Positions 1-7,541 of a DNA stretch of 47,272 nt are shown piece by piece. Position 1 is the first letter of the stretch. Each line of letters begins with the position of its first letter. The stretch spans positions 1 through 47,272 of the forward strand of contig JABDKD010000024.1 of the NCBI GenBank assembly GCA_013003215.1. The letters are read 5' to 3'. Both the position numbers and the translations under genes were made by a program. The notes beneath the pieces were generated by a model. That model did no database searches. It saw only the letters and a program-made list of their open reading frames with translations, and had not been told where the DNA came from. This DNA is from Pyrinomonadaceae bacterium. Lineage in GTDB: Bacteria > Acidobacteriota > Blastocatellia > Pyrinomonadales > Pyrinomonadaceae.

Positions 1-339
1 ATCCAGAACAACAGGAATCGTGAGTTCAATCTTCTCACCTTTCGCAAGCCGTCTGAGATCGGCATGTAGAAGTCGGCCCAATACCGGGTCGATCTGCCTG
101 TCCTGAAAGATAACGCGTGCCTCGTCATGTCCTTCTATATCCAACGTAAACAGGGTGTTAGCACCTGTGTCGGAACGAATGATTGCCGCAAGCTCCTTTA
201 GTTCTGCAACCGCTGAAACGGCATCTCCACCGCCGCCATAGACGGTCACCGGAACCTTGCCTTCCCGGCGCAGACGACGCGCGTCATTTGTACCGCGCGC
301 CTCACGAACCGATGCTTTAACTACAAATTTCTCTGCCAT
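1..339 (-). CDS. rplY: 50S ribosomal protein L25/CTC, N-terminal part (cut by window edge)
   Basis: The protein binds 5S rRNA in the large ribosomal subunit. The frame is open from an ATG at 339 through the window edge, giving 113 residues. It starts MAEKFVVKASVREARG and contains TNDARRLRREGKVPVTVYGG, the usual opening of the L25/CTC family, followed by a stretch ending in KIELTIPVVLD. That end is where the longer CTC form continues into its second domain, so this is probably the long (about 200-residue) form. It is 17 bases downstream of prs on the same strand; prs followed by ctc is a common bacterial pairing, so the two are probably cotranscribed. The C-terminal half cannot be seen. Confidence 0.92.
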   Translation of the reverse strand, partial: MAEKFVVKASVREARGTNDARRLRREGKVPVTVYGGGGDAVSAVAELKELAAIIRSDTGANTLFTLDIEGHDEARVIFQDRQIDPVLGRLLHADLRRLAKGEKIELTIPVVLD

Positions 340-356
340 AACAACTACCTAAAAAG

Positions 357-1313
357 CTAAATAAACAGGAACGAAACGCTGGTCTCATCATGAATCGACT
401 TGATCGCGGTAGCGAGCAGCCCATCAACCGACAGAACCTCAATCCTTCCTTCTTTTTCAAGTTTGCGACCTTCTTCCCGTAGCGGAATGGTGTCGGTCAC
501 AATAATCTTTTTGATATGCGATCCCCGTAAGTTCTCAATTGCCTTTCCGGAAAGCACAGCGTGCGAAAAGCACGCATAAATCTCGTTGGCGCCATTCGCG
601 TGAAGCGCGCCCGCAACCTTGCAGATCGTACCGCCGGTGTCACACATGTCATCGACGATCAGGCAATTCATGCCGTCAACTTCTCCGACCACGTTCATCA
701 CTTCGGCTACATTCGCTTTCTCACGCCGCTTATCGACCAGAACGAGTCCTGCATCAAGTCTCTTGGCATAAGCTCGCGATCTTTCAGCACCACCCGTGTC
801 AGGTGCGACAACCACCAGATCTTCAATCGGGTTCTCCTGAACGTAATCTACGAAAACCGGAGCCGCGAACAAGTGATCCACCGGAATATCAAAAAATCCC
901 TGGATCTGTGACGCATGAAGATCAATTGTCAATACCCGGTCTGCTCCTGCGGACTCGACAAGGTTTGCTATCAGCTTTGCAGCAATAGGGACCCTCGGCC
1001 TGTCCTTCTTATCCGACCTGGCATAACCGAAATATGGAACCACCGCAGTCACTCTTTCTGCAGATGCCCGCTTGAACGTGTCGAGCATTATCAACAGCTC
1101 CATCAGATTCGCATCAGTGGGAGGACAGGTCGGCTGAATGATAAATACATCCGCTCCCCTAACGTTCTCCCTGATCTGGAAATTAAACTCCCCATCCGAA
1201 AAACGGTCTGTCGAAGCCATGCCCAGATCGCAACTAAGATTCCTGCAAATCTTCTTCGCAAGTTCCTCATGCGCGTTTCCCGCGAAAATCTTGATGTTTC
1301 CCGTTACGCTCAT
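357..1313 (-). CDS. prs: Ribose-phosphate pyrophosphokinase (PRPP synthetase)
   Basis: The enzyme makes PRPP from ribose 5-phosphate and ATP, feeding purine, pyrimidine, histidine and NAD synthesis. The 318-residue length is normal for class I enzymes. Visible motifs are the start NIKIFAGNAHEELA, the YARSDKKDRPRVPI segment, LTIDLHASQIQGFF, the flexible catalytic loop around KRREKANVAEV, and the PRPP-binding VDDMCDTGGT. The ATG at 1313 was chosen because conserved sequence begins right after it; a longer reading from an upstream non-ATG codon adds ten unconserved hydrophobic residues. The Shine-Dalgarno is weak (GAG). The gene is downstream of tRNA-Gln and ispE, and a hairpin lies just before its ribosome site. 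purD and pyrF in the window use its product. Confidence 0.97.
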   Translation of the reverse strand: MSVTGNIKIFAGNAHEELAKKICRNLSCDLGMASTDRFSDGEFNFQIRENVRGADVFIIQPTCPPTDANLMELLIMLDTFKRASAERVTAVVPYFGYARSDKKDRPRVPIAAKLIANLVESAGADRVLTIDLHASQIQGFFDIPVDHLFAAPVFVDYVQENPIEDLVVVAPDTGGAERSRAYAKRLDAGLVLVDKRREKANVAEVMNVVGEVDGMNCLIVDDMCDTGGTICKVAGALHANGANEIYACFSHAVLSGKAIENLRGSHIKKIIVTDTIPLREEGRKLEKEGRIEVLSVDGLLATAIKSIHDETSVSFLFI

Positions 1314-1333
1314 TAGTCTCAAAAACAAACAAA

Positions 1334-1380
1334 TGACGAGCAACGCACATTAATGAGCAGCCGCTCGTCAATCGTTATAA
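1334..1380 (-). promoter_or_regulatory. Hairpin with U-rich tail between tRNA-Gln and prs
   Basis: On the minus strand TGACGAGC (1380-1373) can pair with GCTCGTCA (1341-1334), an 8-bp stem with a 31-base loop, followed by a T-rich tail (ATTTGTTTGTTTTTG). Inside it, GAGC and GCTC four bases apart can form a competing short hairpin using the same left arm. It could act as a 3' boundary for tRNA processing, a leaky terminator, or a modulator of prs translation, as it ends about 20 bases before the prs start. The large loop makes a simple terminator only moderately likely. Confidence 0.4.
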
Positions 1381-1386
1381 ATAATG

Positions 1387-1458
1387 CTGGGGCGGAAGGA
1401 TTCGAACCTACGAATGCCGAGACCAAAACCCGGTGCCTTACCACTTGGCGACGCCCCA
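1387..1458 (-). tRNA. tRNA-Gln (anticodon TTG)
   Basis: A complete 72-base cloverleaf reads on the minus strand. The acceptor arms are TGGGGCG and CGCCCCA with discriminator G. The D arm holds GCCAAGTGGTAAGGC, and the anticodon stem CCGGG/CTCGG includes one G-T pair around the loop TTTTGGT. The T arm carries GGTTCGAATCC. The 3' CCA is not encoded (the next bases are CAT), so it must be added by the CCA enzyme. The first tRNA base directly follows the ispE stop codon, so both are on one transcript and RNase P must cut at the stop codon. Confidence 0.96.
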
Positions 1459-2373
1459 TCAAAACTCGAGAAACTGCTTCGGGTCCTGCCCCAGCTTCTC
1501 AAAATAATCAGCTCTCGAAACCGAATCGACCTCAAAGGTTCTCACCTTCGGATCTTTCTGAAAAATCATTTTCGCTTCTTCCAAATCCTCAGGACTTTCA
1601 AAGACCCCAAATACGCTCGGTCCACTCCCGGAAAGAAGCACATGTTTTGCCCCGGAATTCCGAAGCAATCTCGCCGTTTTTTCAATTTCGGGATATTCCT
1701 TGAATATCACCGTTTCGAAGTCGTTTTCAAACTCAAACCGCCCACTATAGAAGGCCTTTGCCCCTGCGCGGCAATGTTCGAGAATACTTTTCGACCCTTC
1801 TTTTGTCAAGTCATCCCGATGTAGGTTTTTATAGGCTTCGGGAGTCGAAACTGGCGTGCTGTTTGTCGCTATGAGTAACCGATTTATGCTTATGTCATCC
1901 AACGGGTCTACGTCGGTCCCGCGCCCCGTTCCAATCGTTGTTCCCCCGTAAAAGAAATGCGCAACATCAGACCCACATTCGTTTCCGATTTCCACAATCT
2001 CCCTGGTCGTTAGACCTGTCGACCAAAAACGCCGCGCCGTCATCAAAGCAACCGCCGCGTTAGACGATCCTCCCCCAAGGCCTCCGGGGGATGGAATGCG
2101 TTTCCTGATATGCACCCGCAATCCCTCTTGAATGCCAGCCGCTGTTCTGAATTTCTCTAGTGCTCTAAAAACCAGATTGCCCTCATCTTCCGGCACCATC
2201 GGGTCAGAACTGGTCACTTCCAAACGATTTGCCTCAGAGAAAACGAGCTCGTCGTGCAGGGAAATCGTATGGAACACCGTAAATATCTCATGAAAGCCAT
2301 CATTCCGTTTTCCCAGCACACGGAGCTTTAGGTTTATCTTTGCAAATGATGGGATTATCAGCGGTTGCGGCAT
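1459..2373 (-). CDS. ispE: 4-diphosphocytidyl-2-C-methyl-D-erythritol kinase
   Basis: This GHMP-family kinase phosphorylates CDP-methylerythritol in the MEP route to isoprenoid precursors. The 304-residue protein opens PSFAKINLKLRVLGKRNDGFHE, the family's N-terminal signature. It carries the ATP-binding glycine loop PSPGGLGGGSSNAA near residues 95-108 and a C-terminal LLSGSGPSVFGVF motif. The ATG at 2373 was chosen because homology starts within ten residues; an upstream non-ATG codon would add a hydrophobic stretch not typical of this cytosolic enzyme. No Shine-Dalgarno is visible, and a possible -10 lies seven bases upstream, so a leaderless transcript is conceivable. Its stop codon abuts tRNA-Gln, with prs and L25 downstream. 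Confidence 0.96.
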   Translation of the reverse strand: MPQPLIIPSFAKINLKLRVLGKRNDGFHEIFTVFHTISLHDELVFSEANRLEVTSSDPMVPEDEGNLVFRALEKFRTAAGIQEGLRVHIRKRIPSPGGLGGGSSNAAVALMTARRFWSTGLTTREIVEIGNECGSDVAHFFYGGTTIGTGRGTDVDPLDDISINRLLIATNSTPVSTPEAYKNLHRDDLTKEGSKSILEHCRAGAKAFYSGRFEFENDFETVIFKEYPEIEKTARLLRNSGAKHVLLSGSGPSVFGVFESPEDLEEAKMIFQKDPKVRTFEVDSVSRADYFEKLGQDPKQFLEF

Positions 2374-2380
2374 TATCCAA

Positions 2381-2409
2381 AGAATAGAGAACGCAATGAA
2401 AAACCGCAA
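2381..2409 (-). promoter_or_regulatory. Candidate ispE promoter embedded in the preceding terminator
   Basis: On the minus strand TTGCGG (2409-2404) and TATTCT (2386-2381) are separated by exactly 17 bases. The -35 element lies in the right arm of the terminator hairpin. The -10 ends seven bases before the ispE ATG, which would put transcription start at or next to the start codon. Matches to consensus are only 4 of 6 in each box, so this is a candidate only. Confidence 0.3.
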
Positions 2410-2429
2410 TGCACGGGGGCGCATCGCGG
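2399..2429 (-). terminator. Rho-independent terminator after the CAP-protein gene
   Basis: On the minus strand CCGCGATGC (2429-2421) pairs with GCATTGCGG (2412-2404), nine pairs including one G-T, around an eight-base loop. Five T (2403-2399) follow. It lies 25 bases past the stop of the CAP-domain gene and 25 bases before the ispE start, separating the two units. Confidence 0.75.
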
Positions 2430-2453
2430 TAATCTGCAGATAAAATGTCCAAT

Positions 2454-3065
2454 CTATTTTCTAACGATAAATATTTGGGTAAAGAAGTATTTGCCGTCCT
2501 TGGTCACCGCTATTCCCAAGCCGGATTCCTTCCACATACCGTCAAGCAGATTTCGCTTGTGCCCCTCGGACATCATCCAACGTTCCACGGCAAAGCTTGT
2601 CGGGTTCTCGATTCCCTGATTGAAAGCGATATTCTCTCCAATAGCGTTCCAGTAATCGATGCCTTTGTCCGCGGCCCTTTCATCAACGAGTCGACCATTT
2701 ACTCCGGTGTGGCTAAAGAACCCAAACAACGCCATGTTCTCAGAATGTTTGCGAGCCAAGTTGGAAAGGCTTTGATTCCATGCCAGAGAAGGCAGGCCCC
2801 GCTCCATCCGCTTAAGGTTTATTAAGTCAAATGTCTCTTTCTCCAGAAGGTCATTTTCGGCGTTATCAGCCAGTTCCGACCTCTCAAGCGCAATTGACTT
2901 CTTGCGGATTACTTTTCCGGACGAGTCGACGTTATTACCACTTGAATTCCCGGCAATGTACTTGATTCGTCGCGGCTTCTCTTTTTTCGGGGATTGCGCG
3001 ATGCTTGTGGAGGCGAGTCCAACCACAAATACGATCGCGATCGATAGCATTGTTTTAAGTTTCAT
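2454..3065 (-). CDS. Secreted CAP-domain (SCP/PR1-like) protein
   Basis: The 203-residue protein has a signal peptide (MKLKTMLSIAIVFVVGLASTSIAQ, cleavage probably after Ala-Gln) followed by a basic linker and a CAP domain over roughly residues 75-203. CAP signs are NLKRMERGLPSLAWNQSLSNLA, HSENMA, FFSHTGVNG, IGENIAF and a C-terminal HKRNLLDGMWKESGLGIA and YFFTQIF. Bacterial CAP proteins are exported and of varied, mostly unknown function; lipid, ligand or wall interactions have been proposed. The gene stands alone: a 207-base upstream stretch with several small hairpins separates it from the TPR gene's terminator, and its own terminator follows. A second CAP gene is at 15165-15725, with low overall similarity. 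Confidence 0.88.
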   Translation of the reverse strand: MKLKTMLSIAIVFVVGLASTSIAQSPKKEKPRRIKYIAGNSSGNNVDSSGKVIRKKSIALERSELADNAENDLLEKETFDLINLKRMERGLPSLAWNQSLSNLARKHSENMALFGFFSHTGVNGRLVDERAADKGIDYWNAIGENIAFNQGIENPTSFAVERWMMSEGHKRNLLDGMWKESGLGIAVTKDGKYFFTQIFIVRK

Positions 3066-3223
3066 AACTTCGGCAGCCAGACAATCTGTTCAAGACTCTT
3101 GGCTTTGCGTACACCCGCATCACTACGGGGTTGCGTTTATCGGTTATCGGCGTAAATGCCGTGCATATCAGGAGCGGACTGCTCCCTGTTCTAAACAAAC
3201 TCTGAATTACCGGATTTTTCCAC

Positions 3224-3250
3224 AAAAAAGACCCGCCGGTTTGGCGGGTC
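3224..3250 (-). terminator. Rho-independent terminator ending the phosphatase-to-TPR unit
   Basis: On the minus strand GACCCGCC (3250-3243) and GGCGGGTC (3237-3230) form a perfect 8-bp stem around a five-base loop, followed by six T (3229-3224). It begins 22 bases beyond the TPR gene stop codon. Confidence 0.92.
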
Positions 3251-3272
3251 GATTCAAAGCGATTCGATTCTT

Positions 3273-5306
3273 TTAGAGACCTATCTTCTTTTCGATTCTC
3301 GAAACATCGGTTCCTTTGATAGCAATAGTCAACGCTTTCTTCCAGAGATTCTGCGCCTCAACCTTATTTCCCTGCTTTAACAAAACGTCACCCAGACGTT
3401 CATACGCCGTGACTGAGCTGAGATCATAACGCAACGACCTTCGCAGATAGGTTTCAGCTTTATCCAGATTTCCAAGTTTGAAATGGGCAAGTCCGAGGCT
3501 ATTCAGATAGACCGGATTCCTGGGGTCAATACTTGCTGCCCTTTCGATCAGGTCGAGGGCACGGCTATAGTCTGTATCCTTTCTCAAATACAGGGAGCCG
3601 AGGTCATTTAATGCCATCGGGTTGTTCGGAGTCATCTTCAGAATATCGTTCAGACTCTTCTCCGCAGCCCCCAAGTCACCTGCGATCCGCTGAGCGGAAG
3701 CAATCTTTAGAGCGGCTAACTGCTTACTTTGGTCTCCGTTCGCAATTGAAAAAGCTTTCTCCGCGTGGAATATCGCTTCGTCTGCCCGGTCAGCACGGAT
3801 ATAAAGGGAAGCAATAAACAACCGGTTCACAAAATCGTCATACTTTATTGACTGGGGTTCTGAACCTGACTTGTTCTCGATCAACGGAACGACCAAAGCT
3901 GCGGCCTCATCGACCTTGCCAAGTTCAGTCAGAATCTCTGCCTCCTTTCTAAGGAGATTGTAATCATCGGGAGCCTTCTGCCTAAGAGATCTCAGAAGAT
4001 TCAATGCTTCCGCCCTTCTCCCTGTTGTCCGCATGAGCGAAATTTTTTCCCTGTCCATCACAAAGTCATCGACAGAAAAAAGCCCCTTTGAATCTTCAAT
4101 TACTTTCTCAGCATCTGACACACGGTCAGACCGTTGGAGCGCCTGAACCATTTTCCCGATCACAAGAAGAGCAAAACCTCGGTCCGAATCACCAACAAGT
4201 GTCGATTCTGAAAGTCCCCGTGCAACGAACGCAGCTCTATAGGTTGTAAGGGCCTCTTCAATTTGATCATACTCAGAATAAATATCCCCAAGTGACAGCA
4301 ACACTGCCGCCCTTTTCCGTCTATCAAGCTTTCCAAGTGAAGCCCTGATCACACTTGATGCGCTCTTCAGGTCTCCGGCCTTAGCATGTGTTTCCGCGAG
4401 TAGCTGGATCAGAGACACATTCTCAGGATTTGTGTATACAGCTTGCTGCAGTGCTTCAATTGCAGGCTTCAATCTTGCGGTTTCCGCATTCTCCAGTGAT
4501 CGGCCCAGCAGATCGGTGGCCAGGAGATTCTCGGGGTTATCCGACACTGCTCTCGATAGCACCGCGATCGCTTCGGTCCGCTTCCCTGCCTCAAGAAGTG
4601 CTTCACCTAAAGGTAAAGCGGCCAACGACGGAGTCAATCCTTCGGATCCCCGTACTACAGTTACAAAGAAGCCGGCATCCGAGGAATCCGCCGACGACAA
4701 CCAATTTCGCAACGCCGAGATTCGTGACTCAGAATCATTAAGAGCCCTGTAAAACTCACCTAAAAAGGCCCACGCTTCCGCATTTCTGGGGTCGAGCCTT
4801 CCAACGACCTTCCAAAAACTGATCGCTTTTGCCGCGAACTCAGCACTAATCCTTCCACGTCCCAACCCGCTCTTCACCGTGTAAAGGCGACCGAGATACT
4901 GATTTGCACCGAAATTCTCGGGGTCGATTTTTACTGCAATGGTCGCAAGAGATATCGCTTCTTCAACATCCAGATCACTACCCCGAAGCGAAAGTTCAGC
5001 AAGAGCCGTGTACGCCTCTGCAAGCCGCGGATTTAACTCCACCGCTTTTCGGAGTGCGTTTTTGGCCAGACGGGTCGAGGTGCGGCGGGCAAGTGCGGAA
5101 TTGGTCTTGCGGGCCGTCCAAATATAGCGCTGCCCCTCTAGTAGCTTCGCGTACGCTTCAGCCCTGTTTTCCCTGGAGACGTTTAAGGGTGCAGTCGGAT
5201 CCGGTGTAGGAGACGCAGCAGGAACTGCGTCAACGCTATCCTGAGCATACGTAAAAGAAGATAGAAATAGACTGACCGCAATTGCGAATACGGGAATAAC
5301 TCTCAT
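3273..5306 (-). CDS. Exported tetratricopeptide-repeat protein
   Basis: The 677-residue protein starts with a signal peptide (MRVIPVFAIAVSLFLSSFTYAQ) and a short Pro/Ala linker, then consists of TPR repeats to its end. Examples are LAEAYTALAELSLRGSDLD, NAEAWAFLGEFYRALND, NPMALNDLGSLYLRKDTDY, NPVYLNSLGLAHFKLGNLD and SVTAYERLGDVLLKQGN. TPR solenoids mediate protein-protein contacts; no catalytic domain is visible. It is 37 bases downstream of the bamD-like gene, is the last gene before a strong terminator, and probably acts in the periplasm or at the outer membrane. A link to outer-membrane assembly is suggested only by its neighbour. Confidence 0.85.
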   Translation of the reverse strand: MRVIPVFAIAVSLFLSSFTYAQDSVDAVPAASPTPDPTAPLNVSRENRAEAYAKLLEGQRYIWTARKTNSALARRTSTRLAKNALRKAVELNPRLAEAYTALAELSLRGSDLDVEEAISLATIAVKIDPENFGANQYLGRLYTVKSGLGRGRISAEFAAKAISFWKVVGRLDPRNAEAWAFLGEFYRALNDSESRISALRNWLSSADSSDAGFFVTVVRGSEGLTPSLAALPLGEALLEAGKRTEAIAVLSRAVSDNPENLLATDLLGRSLENAETARLKPAIEALQQAVYTNPENVSLIQLLAETHAKAGDLKSASSVIRASLGKLDRRKRAAVLLSLGDIYSEYDQIEEALTTYRAAFVARGLSESTLVGDSDRGFALLVIGKMVQALQRSDRVSDAEKVIEDSKGLFSVDDFVMDREKISLMRTTGRRAEALNLLRSLRQKAPDDYNLLRKEAEILTELGKVDEAAALVVPLIENKSGSEPQSIKYDDFVNRLFIASLYIRADRADEAIFHAEKAFSIANGDQSKQLAALKIASAQRIAGDLGAAEKSLNDILKMTPNNPMALNDLGSLYLRKDTDYSRALDLIERAASIDPRNPVYLNSLGLAHFKLGNLDKAETYLRRSLRYDLSSVTAYERLGDVLLKQGNKVEAQNLWKKALTIAIKGTDVSRIEKKIGL

Positions 5307-5343
5307 TACTTAGTCCTGCTCGATGAGAATAAACAGGCTTGCG

Positions 5344-6822
5344 TTACTGTGCTCCGCCTTCCGGACTGCGGTCCGAAATAACAGTAGTCAAAGCCTTTGG
5401 AATCTGTGAACTCTTCAGCTCACCTTCGTTTTCGATTACTTGATCGATCAATTCAAACTTTGTCTCATCAAACTTCTTTGTCATCAGAACTCCGTTCTTG
5501 TCGATCGTCATCGGATAGAGCCCCAAAAACTGGTTTTTGAAGTTCTCGAAGAACGACTCTTTTTCGGGGGGAAGCACATCTTTCCGTTCAGGGTTTGGTT
5601 CGGGAATCTCAGCACCGATCAGCTCCAGCTGTTCTTTAGCTTTAGCGACATACTCACTGTTCGGCCATTCGCGGACAATTTGCTGATAATATCGAGCAGC
5701 CTGGTCAGTCTCTTCTTCAAGCTGATAAGTGACCGCCAGCTTAAACAGGACCTCGTCAAGCATCTTGAATTTCGGGTATTTCTCGACGATTTCACGGTAC
5801 CTGGACTGTGCCCCCTTCAGCCCGCCTTTATTGTATTTCACCGCACGCTTGTAATAAAAGTTACCCACAATCAGATTGTGCATGCCCAGATTGTCCTGAA
5901 CTTCGCTCAATCTGGCTTCGGCCAAAGGACGCAAGCTTGAATTCGGATACTGCTGAAGCAAAGCCCGCAACCTCTGTTCAGCCCGGCGGGCATTCGTTAT
6001 GTCGCGGTCCGGCAAACCAATCTGGCGCATTTCTGCTTCCGCAATCTTCAGCATGACCCTGTCAGCAAGCGGATGCGTCGGAAAAAAGGTGAGCCAGTCC
6101 CGATAGGCGGCCCCTGCCTGGATCAAAGAAGACGTATTCGACTGAAGATAAAAGCTGTCAGCCACAGCCAGCTTCGCCATCGGGAGATAGTCCGAATCAG
6201 GGTAGGTCGAAATTATCGTCTGAAAAAGCAGTCTGCCAACGTCATATTTTCGTCGACGAACCTCTCGAGTCGCAACTATAAAGAGCTCCCTATCACGACC
6301 GGGCGAGACACTACCGATGAGCTCGTCATACTCATCATCCTTATCGCCCCCGCCAAATATCCACAGGAATTTCTTCTTTTTCTTTTTCTTTCTCGGTTTC
6401 CCTTCGTTTGTTGAAACTGCGGCGCGCGCATCAGCACTTTCCAGCAGCGCCTTGTCGACCCTGGATTTCAATTCAGCTGTACGCTCTTCAACAGAGTCGA
6501 TATCTGACGCTTCATATTGATCAGATCTTGTAACTTTACCCCGGAGACTGTTTACATCGTTGAGAAGCCCTGAGGTCTCCTTCTCCAATCCCTTCATGCG
6601 GTTGTACCACGAATCGGGATTGTCCTTCTGGGTATCATAGTCATCCGATTTTTTCAGGGTTGACACCGTACTTGAAACTGAGCGTTTGACCTGCTCAAGT
6701 TGAGACCTCAAAACTTCAAGCCTCTGATAAGGACCCGATGCGGTTGGCTGCTGCGCAACGACCGTCCCTGCGACAAGGGCAGTTACAAACAAAACTACGA
6801 ATAATCTCTTTGCTACAAACAT
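5344..6822 (-). CDS. bamD: BamD-like outer-membrane assembly lipoprotein/TPR protein, enlarged
   Basis: Residues from about 180 on match the BamD/YfiO fold: RKYDVGRLLFQTIISTYPDSDY, YRDWLTFFPTHPLADRVMLKIAEAE, then RRAEQRLRALLQQYPNSSL, YNKGGLKGAQSRYREIVEKYPKF and a final YYQQIVREWPNSEYVAKAKEQLE. BamD helps BamA insert beta-barrel proteins. The 492-residue protein is about twice normal size, having a coiled-coil-like N-terminal region (residues 25-140) and a seven-lysine run before FLWIFGG. The ATG at 6822 was chosen: it starts the signal peptide (MFVAKRLFVVLFVTALVAGTVVAQ) and follows AGGAAATT. There is no lipobox Cys, so it may not be lipidated. rpe lies 16 bases upstream. The function as a true Bam subunit is inferred. 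Confidence 0.75.
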   Translation of the reverse strand: MFVAKRLFVVLFVTALVAGTVVAQQPTASGPYQRLEVLRSQLEQVKRSVSSTVSTLKKSDDYDTQKDNPDSWYNRMKGLEKETSGLLNDVNSLRGKVTRSDQYEASDIDSVEERTAELKSRVDKALLESADARAAVSTNEGKPRKKKKKKKFLWIFGGGDKDDEYDELIGSVSPGRDRELFIVATREVRRRKYDVGRLLFQTIISTYPDSDYLPMAKLAVADSFYLQSNTSSLIQAGAAYRDWLTFFPTHPLADRVMLKIAEAEMRQIGLPDRDITNARRAEQRLRALLQQYPNSSLRPLAEARLSEVQDNLGMHNLIVGNFYYKRAVKYNKGGLKGAQSRYREIVEKYPKFKMLDEVLFKLAVTYQLEEETDQAARYYQQIVREWPNSEYVAKAKEQLELIGAEIPEPNPERKDVLPPEKESFFENFKNQFLGLYPMTIDKNGVLMTKKFDETKFELIDQVIENEGELKSSQIPKALTTVISDRSPEGGAQ

Positions 6823-6838
6823 AATTTCCTCAGAACTA

Positions 6839-7501
6839 CTACACCCAAACGGTAGCTGTATCAATTAGCTTTTTAGCCGATTCGACCGGCGTTCCGCCGC
6901 CATAAACCGCAGACCCTGCGACGACTATCTCAGCTCCGGCGCCGACCACTTCAGCGATGTTCTCGCTGTCGACTCCACCATCGATCTCAATTCTCACATC
7001 CAGGTTCCTTTCCCGGATCGTTGCTTTCAATGCACGCACTTTGTCGAGCATCGTAGGAATAAAACTTTGTCCCCCAAACCCCGGATTAACCGACATCACC
7101 AACACGAAATCAGTATATGGCAGTATCTCATCAAGCGAGTTCAGTGGCGTTCCCGGGTTAACCGCTACGCCTGCCTGTCCACCGGCTTCGCGTATTGCCG
7201 TCAGTGTTCTCTGCAGGTGAACATCTGCCTCTACATGGACCGAAACCATATCGGCTCCCGCAGAAACGAAATCAACCGCATACCGGCTCGGCTCTACGAT
7301 CATCAAATGAGTGTCGATCGTCATTTCCGTAATTTTGCGGATAGACTCAACAACGGGCAGGCCGATTGTGATATTCGGTACGAACCTTCCGTCCATTACG
7401 TCCACGTGGAGAACGGTAGCTCCTCCATCCTGGACAGCTTTGATCTCCTCTGCGAGTCTTGTGAAATCCGCCGAAAGTATTGACGGTGCTAGTTCAAACA
7501 T
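6839..7501 (-). CDS. rpe: Ribulose-phosphate 3-epimerase
   Basis: The enzyme interconverts ribulose 5-phosphate and xylulose 5-phosphate in the pentose phosphate pathway. The 220-residue length is standard. It opens LAPSILSADFTRLAEEI and has the metal-binding residues in LHVDVMDGRFVPNITIG (Asp and His motif), DTHLMI, then VLVMSVNPGFGGQSFIP and the phosphate-binding IEIDGGVDSENIAE and VAGSAVYGG. It lies between the PASTA gene (40 bases upstream) and the bamD-like gene (16 bases downstream) and is cotranscribed with them. In many bacteria rpe follows a PASTA kinase and rsgA; here the kinase and rsgA are absent. Confidence 0.97.
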   Translation of the reverse strand: MFELAPSILSADFTRLAEEIKAVQDGGATVLHVDVMDGRFVPNITIGLPVVESIRKITEMTIDTHLMIVEPSRYAVDFVSAGADMVSVHVEADVHLQRTLTAIREAGGQAGVAVNPGTPLNSLDEILPYTDFVLVMSVNPGFGGQSFIPTMLDKVRALKATIRERNLDVRIEIDGGVDSENIAEVVGAGAEIVVAGSAVYGGGTPVESAKKLIDTATVWV

Positions 7502-7541
7502 TAGTTGGTTTCAGGGTCGGACTGGTTGTCTCAATCAGAAT

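Noticed and set aside
1384-1824. 146-codon plus-strand frame starting in tRNA-Gln
   Set aside because: It runs through the antisense of the tRNA and ispE; the start overlaps a confirmed tRNA.
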